From: UBA7960 sp964624065 | GTDB taxonomy: Bacteria > Bacteroidota > Bacteroidia > Bacteroidales > UBA7960 | Reading direction: 5' to 3' | NCBI GenBank assembly: GCA_964624065.1 | Contig: CAZUWF010000003.1 | Span: 1 to 64,000 of the forward strand | DNA length: 64,000 bases | Part shown: piece by piece, positions 27,504 through 35,302 of the stretch | How the letters are laid out: every line of letters starts with the position of its first letter | Numbering within the stretch: the first letter of the stretch is position 1 | Notes under the pieces: generated by a model | Database searches by the model: none | What the model was told of the DNA's origin: nothing | Seen by the model: only the letters and a program-made list of their open reading frames with translations | Program-made: the position numbers and the translations under genes

Positions 27504-28704
27504 TTATCTTGATGAGCTTGTAAAGCTCGACGGTCTCTTTTAGGTTAATTGTTGGGCTAAAAAGGGAATTTGCGCGAGAAATACAATTGCTTGAGTAGTG
27601 TTTTTTTTCTGTTTGCTTCACTCTATCTATTGCATCCCAAACAAGGGGCGGATCCGGCTTTTCAATCACAATGCCGCAATCCATCCCAACAACCTCCGGG
27701 CTGGCAGTGGAGTTAACCACTATTGCTGGGGTCCCGCAAGCCAATGCTTCGGCAGTGGTTTTCCCGAAGCTCTCTTCGCAAGAAAGGTTAAGGTAAACAT
27801 CGGCCATAGAATAAAATTCGGCAAGTTGTCTTTTATCGTGGGTTTCGTTTATGTGTGTAATGTTTTTTGGCATTTTGGTTCCTTTTGCAAGTGACCCAAC
27901 CAGGACTAACGCCATATTTTCAGGTAAATCTCTTGCAATCTCAACAAAAACCTCTAGCCCTTTGGCGCTGCTCCAGCCGCTTGCCACACCAAGCAAAACG
28001 TATTTTTGTTCGAGACCAAGTTTTGCTTTCATCTCATAGGCTTCAACAGGCCTGAAAACCTCGAGGTCTATCCAATTGTAAATACGGGTAATTACCTTGG
28101 CCGACCTGAGGATTGATTTTCGCGCTTCGTTGGTTATCCAGTCAGAAACACCAACCACCGCAAGACGAGGGATGGCGCCAAACCATATGGCCTTGTCGTT
28201 GAGCATTTGTGCTGTTTTGTCGAAAAACCACGATGGGTTGTCTTTTTTCAGTCGGGGGCACCCCCCGCACCGCTGTTGCCATTTGTTGCAGCCATCAAGT
28301 GTGTAATGGGTGCATTTGCCTGTATAAAACCAACAATCATGCAGGGTCAAAACGGTGGGTATGTCGTTTTTGGCCAAGTAACCCAAAAACATTGGAAGAT
28401 TTATGTAGTTTGAATGCAGGTTGTGCAAGTGTACAACATCTGGCTTTAGGCCGTCCATGTACTTCAAAAGACTTTCAGTACCTCGTTTGGAGAAGTATGC
28501 TTGCTTGCCCCATATCCGGGATTGCAAGGCGTGTAATTTTGCCTCGAGCTTGGTGCCAACAACGTAACTTTTCGTAACTGGCAGTCCACTGCTATATGCA
28601 AGGTAGCCATCGTGTCCGCCCAGGTTTAGGTAATCGGCTATTTCGGTACAAATCCTTCCGGTGCTCCTTATGCCCGAGACCGCATTTACTTGCAGAACTT
28701 TCAT
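27493..28704 (-). CDS. Glycosyltransferase family 4 protein with cysteine-rich insert
   Basis: The GT-B enzyme of 403 residues begins MKVLQVNAVSGIRSTGRI and has VVHLHNLHSNYINLP. The retaining GT4 site reads EESFGKTTAEALACG near residue 313. Between the halves is HDCWFYTGKC, then DGCNKW and RCGGCPRL, five cysteines that could hold a metal. I believe this insert is usual in a subgroup of Bacteroidota GT4 proteins. The 3' end overlaps the polymerase gene by 11 bp. Donor unknown. Confidence 0.88.
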   Translation of the reverse strand: MKVLQVNAVSGIRSTGRICTEIADYLNLGGHDGYLAYSSGLPVTKSYVVGTKLEAKLHALQSRIWGKQAYFSKRGTESLLKYMDGLKPDVVHLHNLHSNYINLPMFLGYLAKNDIPTVLTLHDCWFYTGKCTHYTLDGCNKWQQRCGGCPRLKKDNPSWFFDKTAQMLNDKAIWFGAIPRLAVVGVSDWITNEARKSILRSAKVITRIYNWIDLEVFRPVEAYEMKAKLGLEQKYVLLGVASGWSSAKGLEVFVEIARDLPENMALVLVGSLAKGTKMPKNITHINETHDKRQLAEFYSMADVYLNLSCEESFGKTTAEALACGTPAIVVNSTASPEVVGMDCGIVIEKPDPPLVWDAIDRVKQTEKKHYSSNCISRANSLFSPTINLKETVELYKLIKINDL

Positions 28705-28844
28705 TGCTTTAAAACTGTTCCGGATCTAAAATCCACCTTTTGAGATTAGAAGTCAGGGGTCAAAAATTTGTGCTCAATTATTATTGATACGCGCTGGTGA
28801 TTGGCTTTTAAATCAGCAATTGCCCATCTTTTCAACCTTAGCCC

Positions 28845-28905
28845 TCGGTTTTTCACCGCTCGCTCTTCACTCATTACCTTACACTCACTACTCCTTACCA
28901 TCCCC
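28845..28905. repeat. Degenerate heptamer array at the 3' end of capG
   Basis: Text such as CGCTCTT, CACTCAT, TACCTTA, CACTCAC, TACTCCT runs up to the stop codon of the CapG-like gene at 28895. It marks the border between that gene and the cysteine-rich GT4 gene. Confidence 0.55.
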
Positions 28906-30426
28906 AAACCACCCTTTTCACGTAATCGGTGTAGCTCAAAATAATGCGCACAACTTTTTCCGAAACGTTGGGCATTGAGTAGTCGGGCACTATTTGGTAA
29001 TCATTAACTCCTGGCTGATGATTAGTGGTTGGTGCTTGGGGCTTGGAGTCTCTTGGGGTTGTGTTTTGGTATTGAAGTTGAGCCAGCCCCTGTAAAATTC
29101 TCTCGGGATGGAGGCCAACCATCATCACGGCTGCTTCTTCCATTGCCTCGGGCCGCTCGTGTGCCTCGCGTATGTTGAGGGCGCGGAAGTTGAGTATCGA
29201 CGATTCCTCGCTTATGGTGCCGCTATCTGATAACACGGCGTGGGCGTTTATTTGCAGGGCGTTGTAGTCGGAGAAGCCGAGGGGTTTTAGAAATTGGATT
29301 AATGGGTGAGGGGTGATCCGTAATCTGTGATCTGTGATCTGTAATCTGTGATCTGTGATCTGTGATCTGTGATCTGTGATCTGTGATCTGTGATCTGTNN
29401 NNNNNNNNNNNNNNNNNNNNNNNNNNNNNNNNNNNNNNNNNNNNNNNNNNNNNNNNNNNNNNNNNNNNNNNNNNNNNNNNNNNNNNNNNNNNNNNNNNAT
29501 CTGTGATCTGTGATCTGTGATCTGTGATCTGTGATCTGTGATCTGTGATCTGTAATCTGTGATCCGTGATCTGTGATCTGTGAAGGCTCATTGCCGATTT
29601 CTGATTTCTGGTTTCTAATTTCTAATTTCTGATTTTCTTCCAAGCGTTTGCGGGTGCGGGGGTGGGTGCTTACTATGATCGGATATCCAAACTTTTCAGC
29701 AATGAGGTTGAGTGAATTGATTAGTCCCTTGAAGTTGTTGTCAACTTCGATGTTTTCCTCTCTGTGTGCCGAAACCAAGAAATACTTTCCCTTTTCGAGG
29801 TTGAGCCTTTGGAGCACACCAGATGTTTGTATCTTGGGCAGGTAGTGTTGCAACACCTCGTACATAGGGCTTCCGGTTTTTATTATTCTGTCGGCCGGAA
29901 AGCCCTCCCGCAAGAGGTACTCGCGGGCAATGTCGCTATAGCAGAGGTTCACGTCGGCAATATGGTCTACAATCTTACGATTTGCTTCTTCGGGCACGCG
30001 CTGGTCGAAGCAGCGGTTGCCTGCCTCCATGTGGAAAATAGGTATGTGCTTCTTCTTGGCCGGTATGGCGCACAAGCACGAGTTGGTATCGCCAAGCACC
30101 AGAAAGGCATCGGGCTTAACCTTGTCGAGCACGGGTTCTATGTTTATCAAAATTTGCCCTATGGTGGAGGAGGCAGAATTTCCGGCCGCGTTCAAAAAAT
30201 AGTCGGGCTTGCGTATTCCCATATCATCGAAAAAGATCTGGTTTAGCTCGTAGTCGTAGTTTTGGCCGGTGTGCACCAGGGTGTGGTCTATGGCCTCTGA
30301 ACTATCCAGGGCAGCAATCACCCTCGAAAGGCGAATGATTTCGGGGCGGGTGCCGATGGTGGTTAGGACTTTGAGCCTGGTGATCTGTGACCTGTGATCT
30401 GTGATCTGTTTTTTTTGTTTGGGCAT
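28895..30426 (-). CDS. capG: CapG/FnlC/WbjD-type UDP-sugar 2-epimerase (WecB family), interrupted by repeat arrays and an assembly gap
   Basis: The enzyme should convert the CapF product to UDP-N-acetyl-L-fucosamine by inverting C2. The 5' part (30426-29635) holds IGTRPEIIRLS, VHTGQNYDYE, VLGDTNS, FHMEAGNRCFDQRVPEEANR and VSAHREEN, the full active-site set. The 3' part (29302-28895) resumes with FLKPLGFSDY, LSDSGTISEESSIL and DYSMPNVSEKVVRI. Between them are 332 bp of heptamer array including 100 N. Residues 7-16 and a segment near the C-terminus (29006-29060) are also coded by heptamers. As written the two halves are in different frames, but the true length of the gap is unknown, so whether the gene is intact cannot be decided. 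Confidence 0.85.
29006..29060. repeat. Heptamer array inside the 3' part of capG
   Basis: On the + strand TGATGAT, TAGTGGT, TGGTGCT, TGGGGCT, TGGAGTC and TCTTGGG follow in register. In the protein they add a Pro/Thr/Asn-rich insert (PRDSKPQAPTTNHQPG) just before the conserved VPDYSMPNVSEKV end. The reading frame is kept. Confidence 0.65.
29303..29634. repeat. Long heptamer array (unit GATCTGT) splitting capG, with a scaffold gap
   Basis: From 29634 downwards the units are first AGAAATY-type, then near-perfect ACAGATC on the minus strand (GATCTGT on the plus strand), on both sides of the N run, and become imperfect again near 29310. The visible part holds more than 25 units; the real number is unknown. 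On the coding strand the array is free of stops in every frame (a 21-nt cycle reading ITDHRSQ), so only the unit number modulo three decides the downstream frame. Confidence 0.95.
29399..29498. other. Assembly gap, exactly 100 N
   Basis: A run of 100 undetermined bases, the usual placeholder for a gap of unknown size. It falls inside the heptamer array, so the assembly most likely collapsed or stopped on the repeat. Confidence 0.98.
30378..30410. repeat. Short heptamer array at the 5' end of capG
   Basis: TGATCTG, TGACCTG, TGATCTG, TGATCTG lies only a few codons after the capG start codon. It encodes residues 7-16 (QITDHRSQIT) between MPKQKK and the first conserved strand LKVLTTIGTRP. Confidence 0.8.
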
Positions 30427-30444
30427 TTTGACCTTTTTTGAAGT

Positions 30445-30798
30445 TTATTTCAAGATGGATTTTTTTAGTCCAACAATCATTTTTCTAATCGTCACAATAT
30501 CGTCCAATAGTAGATCAAGATTGTTTTTTTCCAAATACTTAAGGTTGTTCGATACTATTAATTGAGTCTCAACCTCAGCAATTGACCCTAGGGCAATTGA
30601 AAGGAATTGCGAAAACTCTTTAGCCGAAGCTCTTGCAGCTCCTTCTGCAATATTTGAAGGAACTGAAACTGCACATCTTCTGATTTGGTTAGTCAATCCA
30701 TAAAGTTCGGACTTAGGGTATGATTCAGTAACCTTATAGATTTCTGTTACCAGTAGGATTGATTTTTTCCATACATCAAGATCGTGATGAGTTTTCAT
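30445..30798 (-). CDS. Four-helix-bundle protein (23S rRNA IVS / S23 family), intact
   Basis: The family is named from proteins encoded by intervening sequences in 23S rRNA genes and is related to the Avd accessory protein of diversity-generating retroelements; its molecular job is not settled. The 117 residues show the family pattern: HHDLDVWKKSILLVTEIYKV, then YGLTNQIRRCAVSVPSNIAEG, then ASAKEFSQFLSIALGSIAEVETQL and a C-terminal helix. It lies between capF and capG in the same direction. Three decayed relatives are in the same locus at 10325, 32244 and 34865. No reverse transcriptase or rRNA gene is nearby. Confidence 0.92.
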   Translation of the reverse strand: MKTHHDLDVWKKSILLVTEIYKVTESYPKSELYGLTNQIRRCAVSVPSNIAEGAARASAKEFSQFLSIALGSIAEVETQLIVSNNLKYLEKNNLDLLLDDIVTIRKMIVGLKKSILK

Positions 30799-30830
30799 TT
30801 TTCAAACATATTTACTGATTATTTCTATTC

Positions 30831-30963
30831 GTGAACTGTGAACTGTGAACTGTAATCTGTGAACAGTAAACTGTGAAGACTCATTACCGATTACTGATTA
30901 CCGATCACTAATCACTGGTTACTGATTACTGATTACCGATTACCGATCACCGATCACCGATTA
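30831..30963. repeat. Heptamer array, 19 consecutive units
   Basis: Nineteen 7-bp units fit without a single indel: three GTGAACT, then GTAATCT, GTGAACA, GTAAACT, GTGAAGA, CTCATTA, and a run of CCGATTA, CTGATTA and CCGATCA variants. The array ends one base before the capF stop codon at 30965. It is the best evidence that the unit length is 7 even where the sequence drifts. Confidence 0.93.
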
Positions 30964-30964
30964 C

Positions 30965-32155
30965 TCAAAAAACTTTTTCATAAAACGTATCAGGATCCTC
31001 CGTGCTGTAATGCTCACTGGTCCAAAAAATGGTGCACAAATCCTCATTGCCGGTGTTGGTAATGTTGTGGGTGTACCATATTGGCATATCAACAAAGGAT
31101 GGCTGGCCTCCATCGAGGTCGAAGCTTATCACCTCTTTTGTTCCAATTCGGCGCAGTTCTATTCTGGCCCGTCCTTTTATCACCACAAAGCGTTCGGCCT
31201 TGCGCGTGTGGAAGTGGTTGCCACGGGCTATGCCTGGCTTGGTGGTCGAAAAGCTTACCTGCCCTCCGCCATGTAGCCTCATGGTTTCCACGAAGATGCC
31301 CCTATCGTCGGTGTTTAACTTCAGGCGGAAGGGATAGAAGCTCTTGTGGTCGATATAACACACGAATGTATTGAATAGGTTGCGCTCGAAAGAGTCGTAA
31401 AGATTGGGTATTATCCCTTTTTCGAAGTAATTTTCTTTGAACTGTTGCAGCTTGTGGAGCAAGGCAGATACTTTTATGGATTCGGTATGTGAGATTTCGT
31501 AAAGCGCGATGGGTGATGGGCGATCTGTAACCTGCGATCCAATAATTTTATCTTTGATTATTTCAACCAACTCTCCCACAAAAATCAGTTTTAGCTCGCC
31601 ATCTACATCAATGCGAGGCTGCTCGTAGTGTGTTAGCTGGTGGCAAAATGTGGCCACCACCGAGTTGTAGTGCGGATGCCCGAAGGGACCGAATACGTTG
31701 GGAATTATCAAGCCCGTTAATTTTGCACCATTGTTTATCGCCCATTCTTCAAGTATTGTCCGGCCGTCGCGTTTCGATTTTCCGTAAAGGTTTTCCTTCT
31801 CTTCTTGTGTTGACGAGGCAAACAAAATGTGCGGTTTTGAGCCCGTGGCCTCGCAAGCGGTAATTAGCTGTTTCACAAGCCTGATGTTTGTGTCGTATAT
31901 CACCTGCGGGTCGCCGTGGCGGTTCATTGCGGCAAGATGCACTACGGCATCGCAGCTCTTTGCGAAGGACAGAAGTTTTTCTTCGCAAGTAAAGAAATCA
32001 TCCTGAAAAGGGATGCGTTCAAAGGTGTCGGGATGAAGGCCTAAGGTGTTGTACAGGTGAGTGCCGATAAATCCGGCTTGACCGGTAATGCCTACTTTGA
32101 AGGGTAAGGCGTTATGTGTGAGGCGTGAATGGTGCTTCATAATGTTTACAACCAA
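30965..32155 (-). CDS. capF: CapF/FnlB/WbjC-type bifunctional epimerase-reductase with C-terminal cupin
   Basis: The second enzyme of the UDP-N-acetyl-L-fucosamine route. The SDR half starts KVGITGQAGFIGTHLY and has SSTQEEKENLYGKSKRDGR with YxxxK. The cupin half (about residues 270-396) has GIARGNHFHTRKAERFVVIKG and DMPIWYTHNITN with the metal-binding His residues. Length 396 is slightly above the usual 370 because of two inserts coded by heptamer repeats: HHSRLTHNALPF after the start, and SQVTDRPSPI before ALYEISHTE. Neighbours are capE upstream and the four-helix-bundle gene and capG downstream. Confidence 0.92.
   Translation of the reverse strand: MVVNIMKHHSRLTHNALPFKVGITGQAGFIGTHLYNTLGLHPDTFERIPFQDDFFTCEEKLLSFAKSCDAVVHLAAMNRHGDPQVIYDTNIRLVKQLITACEATGSKPHILFASSTQEEKENLYGKSKRDGRTILEEWAINNGAKLTGLIIPNVFGPFGHPHYNSVVATFCHQLTHYEQPRIDVDGELKLIFVGELVEIIKDKIIGSQVTDRPSPIALYEISHTESIKVSALLHKLQQFKENYFEKGIIPNLYDSFERNLFNTFVCYIDHKSFYPFRLKLNTDDRGIFVETMRLHGGGQVSFSTTKPGIARGNHFHTRKAERFVVIKGRARIELRRIGTKEVISFDLDGGQPSFVDMPIWYTHNITNTGNEDLCTIFWTSEHYSTEDPDTFYEKVF
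31503..31540. repeat. Heptamer array inside capF
   Basis: On the coding strand GGATCGC, AGGTTAC, AGATCGC, CCATCAC and CCATCGC follow in register. They encode GSQVTDRPSPI, an insert between the SDR domain's KDKII and the conserved EISHTESIKVS. The frame is preserved. Confidence 0.7.
32100..32131. repeat. Heptamer array at the 5' end of capF
   Basis: On the coding strand CATTCAC, GCCTCAC, ACATAAC and GCCTTAC lie right after the likely start codon and encode part of HHSRLTHNALPF, ahead of the first strand KVGITGQ. Confidence 0.6.
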
Positions 32156-32243
32156 TCGTTTTTCAAGATGTGTTTTTTAGGTCCCAAATTTATCATTCTA
32201 ATTCCTGTAGAATCACTTATCCGGTCGTTCAAATCATCAGTGT

Positions 32244-32508
32244 CTAATTAATCAAGGTTTTGTGCCACATTGGTTGGGTTTCAGGTGCTGGTGTTGATCC
32301 CCATGAAATTGATAGAAATTGCCCGAATTCCTTTTTCGAAGACCGGGCAGCCCCCTTGGCTAAATTTGAGGGTATTGACACGGCGCAAGGTCTAATTTGA
32401 CTTGTTTGGCAGTAATTTTCGGTTTGTGGAAAAATTTGGTAACTGCACATATCTTTGTAACCAAAGAGATTGACTTTTTCCAAATGCCAAACGGTGGTGT
32501 GTTTTCAT
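32244..32508 (-). pseudogene. Frameshifted four-helix-bundle gene
   Basis: From an ATG at 32508 (MKTHH) the frame breaks twice, but the pieces match the intact protein at 30445 in order: WKKSISLVTKI, then SQIRPCAVSIPSNLAKGAARSSKKEFGQFLSISWGS (shown in parts) and PETQ. The 3' end is lost. It lies between capF and capE, so it is a relic of a second copy in the same block. Confidence 0.85.
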
Positions 32509-32543
32509 TATTTGGTGATGCGCAATGCGTGCTATGGTTCAAA

Positions 32544-33569
32544 TTAATGCCCAATGTCTTCGCCCAAAATGTCTTTGCGAATCATCGGCAGTTGCAAAAG
32601 CAATTGCATCATATCTTCAACGTTCATACGGGTGGTATTGTGCGAGGTGTAATCGTCGGACCTGGCAACTTTTTCCTCCCCTTCAGTAAAGAACTTACCA
32701 TAGTTTAGGTCGCGTGTGTCGGCGGGTATTCGGTAGTAATGCCCGTGGTCTTCGGCCTTTGCCATTTCCTCGCGGGTTACCAGTGTTTCGAAAAGCTTTT
32801 CGCCGTGCCGCGTGCCTATCACATTTATTGGGCTTGAAGCATTGTAAAGCTCCAGCAAGGCCCGTGCAAGCACCTCAACCGTTGCGGCAGGTGCCTTTTG
32901 CACGAAAATATCGCCGTTTTGGGCGTTTTCAAAGGCATATAAAACCAGGTCAACTGCCCCGTCTAAGGTCATCATAAACCGGGTCATTTTTGGGTCGGTG
33001 ATGGTAATGGGCTTGCCTGACTTTATTTGCTCCACGAATAATGGTATTACAGAACCCCTCGAAGCCATAACGTTTCCGTAGCGAGTTCCGCAAAAGGTTG
33101 TGCCAGTTCCGTTTAGATTGCGACTTTTTGCCACCATAACCTTTTCGCTCAGGGCCTTGCTCATACCCATGGCGTTGATGGGGTAAACCGCCTTGTCTGT
33201 GCTCAGAACCACCACGTTTTTAACACCGTTTTGTAGGGCGCTGTCGAGCACGTTTTCACAACCTATTACGTTGGTTCGCACGGCCTCCATCGGAAAAAAC
33301 TCGCATGAGGGCACTTGCTTGAGGGCCGCAGCCTGGAAAACGTAATCAACACCCCTCATTGCCGTATCAACGCAGGCCTTGTCGCGAGTATCACCCAGGT
33401 AGTATTTTATCTTATCGTTGCGAAAAATCTGGCGCATATCGTCCTGCTTCTTCTCATCGCGACTCATTATGCGTATTTCCTGCACGAAGTCAGAATCGAG
33501 AAATCGCCTGAGCACGGCGTTGCCGAAGGAACCGGTGCCTCCGGTAATTAACAAAGTTCTTTTTGTCAT
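32544..33569 (-). CDS. capE: CapE/FnlA/WbjB-type UDP-GlcNAc 4,6-dehydratase 5-epimerase
   Basis: The first enzyme of UDP-N-acetyl-L-fucosamine synthesis; it dehydrates UDP-GlcNAc and inverts C5. The NAD-binding GGTGSFGNAVLRRF is at residues 10-23. The active site is STDKAVYPINAMGMSKALSEK, where Met replaces the SDR tyrosine as in WbjB. The C-terminal part has GTRHGEKLFETLVTREEM and RIPADTRDLNYGKF, typical of CapE. The 341-residue length fits. CapF and CapG follow in the same direction, completing the pathway. Confidence 0.94.
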   Translation of the reverse strand: MTKRTLLITGGTGSFGNAVLRRFLDSDFVQEIRIMSRDEKKQDDMRQIFRNDKIKYYLGDTRDKACVDTAMRGVDYVFQAAALKQVPSCEFFPMEAVRTNVIGCENVLDSALQNGVKNVVVLSTDKAVYPINAMGMSKALSEKVMVAKSRNLNGTGTTFCGTRYGNVMASRGSVIPLFVEQIKSGKPITITDPKMTRFMMTLDGAVDLVLYAFENAQNGDIFVQKAPAATVEVLARALLELYNASSPINVIGTRHGEKLFETLVTREEMAKAEDHGHYYRIPADTRDLNYGKFFTEGEEKVARSDDYTSHNTTRMNVEDMMQLLLQLPMIRKDILGEDIGH

Positions 33570-33942
33570 ATTCTGTAGCTGCTGCTAGTGGTTAGTAATC
33601 ATTGATTAGCCGCCTGGTACTTTCTCCTTGTGGCTTGCTGCCACCCCTGGTTATTGTGTTAGCCTGCCCCTGCCTTCATATGTGGTCAGGGCCGAAAGGA
33701 CTACGCTAAATTGCTGTTCGTCAAATCATAACGCAAATGCGGAGTAAAATCCCAATATTTTTATACCCTTGGCTTCTTTCGATCTTCATTTTAGTTTATT
33801 TCGGTGCAAGGGGGAGTTGCTGGGGGACTGCCTTTTTGCGTTGAGGCCTTTGGGCTTTGCCCGCGACCAAAATAATTTGGTATGAAGGGCGCAAGCTCAA
33901 TAGATGGTTGCTAATTACCACTCACTTTTCTCCAAAAACCAA
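33570..33942. other. Intergenic stretch with a short heptamer array, no gene recognised
   Basis: 373 bp between capE and rfbA. The first 45 bp follow a 7-bp rhythm (GTAGCTG, CTGCTAG, TGGTTAG, TAATCAT, TGATTAG, CCGCCTG). The rest shows no recognisable gene, RNA or terminator. Confidence 0.45.
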
Positions 33943-34821
33943 TCAACATCCATCAACAAACCTACTCAGGTACTCCGCATAGCTGCTCTTGCCAAGCAAA
34001 TTAATGGTTTCTTGCAGTGTTTTTTTGTCGATGAACCCCATTCGGTAAGCAATTTCTTCGAGGCAGGCAATTTTGAGGCTGGTTCGTTTTTCAATCGCTT
34101 TTACAAACTCGGTGGCTTCGCTAAGGGCTTCGTGGGTACCGGTATCGAGCCAGGCGAAGCCGCGACCAAGCATTTGCATTTGCAGGCTGCCGCGTATCAG
34201 GTACTCTTGGTTCACCGAGGTAATTTCTAGCTCGCCCCTTGCTGATGGTTTCACGTTTTTGGCAATCTCAACAACACTGTTTGGGTAAAAGTATAGTCCC
34301 ACCACGGCAAAGTTGCCTTTGGGGTTTTGAGGTTTTTCTTCAATGCTCAACAGCTTGCCTTGTGGGTTTACCTCTGCCACTCCGTAGCGCTGCGGGTCGT
34401 TTACGTAGTACCCAAAAATGGTTGCTCGCCCATATTCTTCCACCGCACTAACTGCCTCCATTAGGTTGTTTTGAAACCCAGCGCCGTAAAAAATGTTATC
34501 GCCTAGAACCATTGCAACGTTGCTGCGGCCTATGAATTCCTCCCCTATGATGAAGGCTTGAGCCAACCCATCGGGGCTTGGTTGCTCGGCGTAACTAAGG
34601 TCCATCCCCAGCAGCCTTCCATCGCCCAGAAGCCGTCGGAAGTTGGGCAAGTCCTGGGGGGTTGAAATTATCAAAACCTCTCTGATGCCAGCCAGCATAA
34701 GCACCGAAAGTGGGTAATAAATCATAGGTTTGTCGTAAACCGGAAGCAACTGCTTGCTCACCACCTTGGTAACGGGGTGCAGGCGCGTGCCGGCTCCTCC
34801 GGCTAGGATTATTCCTTTCAT
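33943..34821 (-). CDS. rfbA: Glucose-1-phosphate thymidylyltransferase
   Basis: The enzyme makes dTDP-glucose from glucose-1-phosphate and dTTP. The nucleotide-binding signature GGAGTRLHPVTKVVSKQLLPV opens the protein (residues 8 on), followed by VYDKPMIYYPLS, QPSPDGLAQAF, LGDNIFYG and EEKPQNPKGNFAV. The 292-residue length is standard. RfbB is at 39017, separated by the phosphonate genes. No RfbC or RfbD is in the window, so the final dTDP-sugar cannot be named from here. Confidence 0.96.
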   Translation of the reverse strand: MKGIILAGGAGTRLHPVTKVVSKQLLPVYDKPMIYYPLSVLMLAGIREVLIISTPQDLPNFRRLLGDGRLLGMDLSYAEQPSPDGLAQAFIIGEEFIGRSNVAMVLGDNIFYGAGFQNNLMEAVSAVEEYGRATIFGYYVNDPQRYGVAEVNPQGKLLSIEEKPQNPKGNFAVVGLYFYPNSVVEIAKNVKPSARGELEITSVNQEYLIRGSLQMQMLGRGFAWLDTGTHEALSEATEFVKAIEKRTSLKIACLEEIAYRMGFIDKKTLQETINLLGKSSYAEYLSRFVDGC

Positions 34822-34864
34822 TGGATTGTTGGGTTGAGGGGTTGAAAAGGTTATGAGTTATTGT

Positions 34865-35220
34865 TTAAGGCTTTATTGCGGGGAGCGATTAACATACGGG
34901 AAATGGTTTCATTGCAGCCTTGTATCTGGTTCAATGATTCTTATTCAAGATAGAGTAGGTCATTCGAGATAATGCCTTGATTCAAAAGTTCCATTAAGCT
35001 GCCAAAAGATATCAAGTAAAAATTGGCTTGATCCTTTGTTGTCTTTCTTGTTGACCCTTCTGCTATGTTTGAACAAACCTAAACAATAGCGCTGCGCCAT
35101 CGACTTGCCATTCCAAATTTTTAATCCGCGGAAATTTAGAGGTAACAGAATAGATAATTTTTGTCAGCTTCCTGCTTTCTTGCCAAACCTCAAGTTTTTC
35201 AAAACCAAATTGATACAACG
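34865..35220 (-). pseudogene. Decayed four-helix-bundle gene
   Basis: Reading frames joined by eye give FGFEKLEVWQESRKLTKIIY and TSKFP, then after a frameshift CSNIAEGSTRKTTKDQANFY and ISFGSLMELLNQ, then SNDLLYLE, a stop, and NETISRM. This is the order of the EKLEVWQ subgroup of four-helix-bundle proteins. The start codon is lost, and one frameshift and one stop are needed. It fills most of the gap between rfbA and the alcohol dehydrogenase gene. Confidence 0.8.
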
Positions 35221-35239
35221 TGAAAAAGATTAATTATTA

Positions 35240-35302
35240 TGCAAACCTATCAACCCATAAACCCATAAACCTACCAACCTATCAACCCATAAACCCATCA
35301 AC
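35240..35302. repeat. 8-bp tandem array (AACCCATA type), about 7 units
   Basis: AACCTATC, AACCCATA, AACCCATA, AACCTACC, AACCTATC, AACCCATA, AACCCATC lie directly downstream of the alcohol dehydrogenase stop codon. The unit is 8 bp, not 7, so this is a sister family of the heptamers. Related octamers occur near 34825-34855 and 59335-59430. Confidence 0.85.

Noticed and set aside
29223..29591. Open frame running through the repeat and the N run
   Set aside because: It exists only because the heptamer is free of stops on this strand; its ends match capG in a different frame and it has no start of its own.
29303..29642. CRISPR-like repeat array
   Set aside because: The units are 7 bp and contiguous, with no unique spacers and no cas genes; it is a simple tandem repeat.
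28895..30426. Simple classification of the split epimerase as a dead pseudogene
   Set aside because: Both halves keep all conserved residues and the array is open in all frames; with the gap length unknown, an intact or switchable gene is equally possible.
30445..30798. Avd accessory gene of a diversity-generating retroelement
   Set aside because: The protein family is related, but there is no reverse transcriptase, template repeat or variable repeat in the window.
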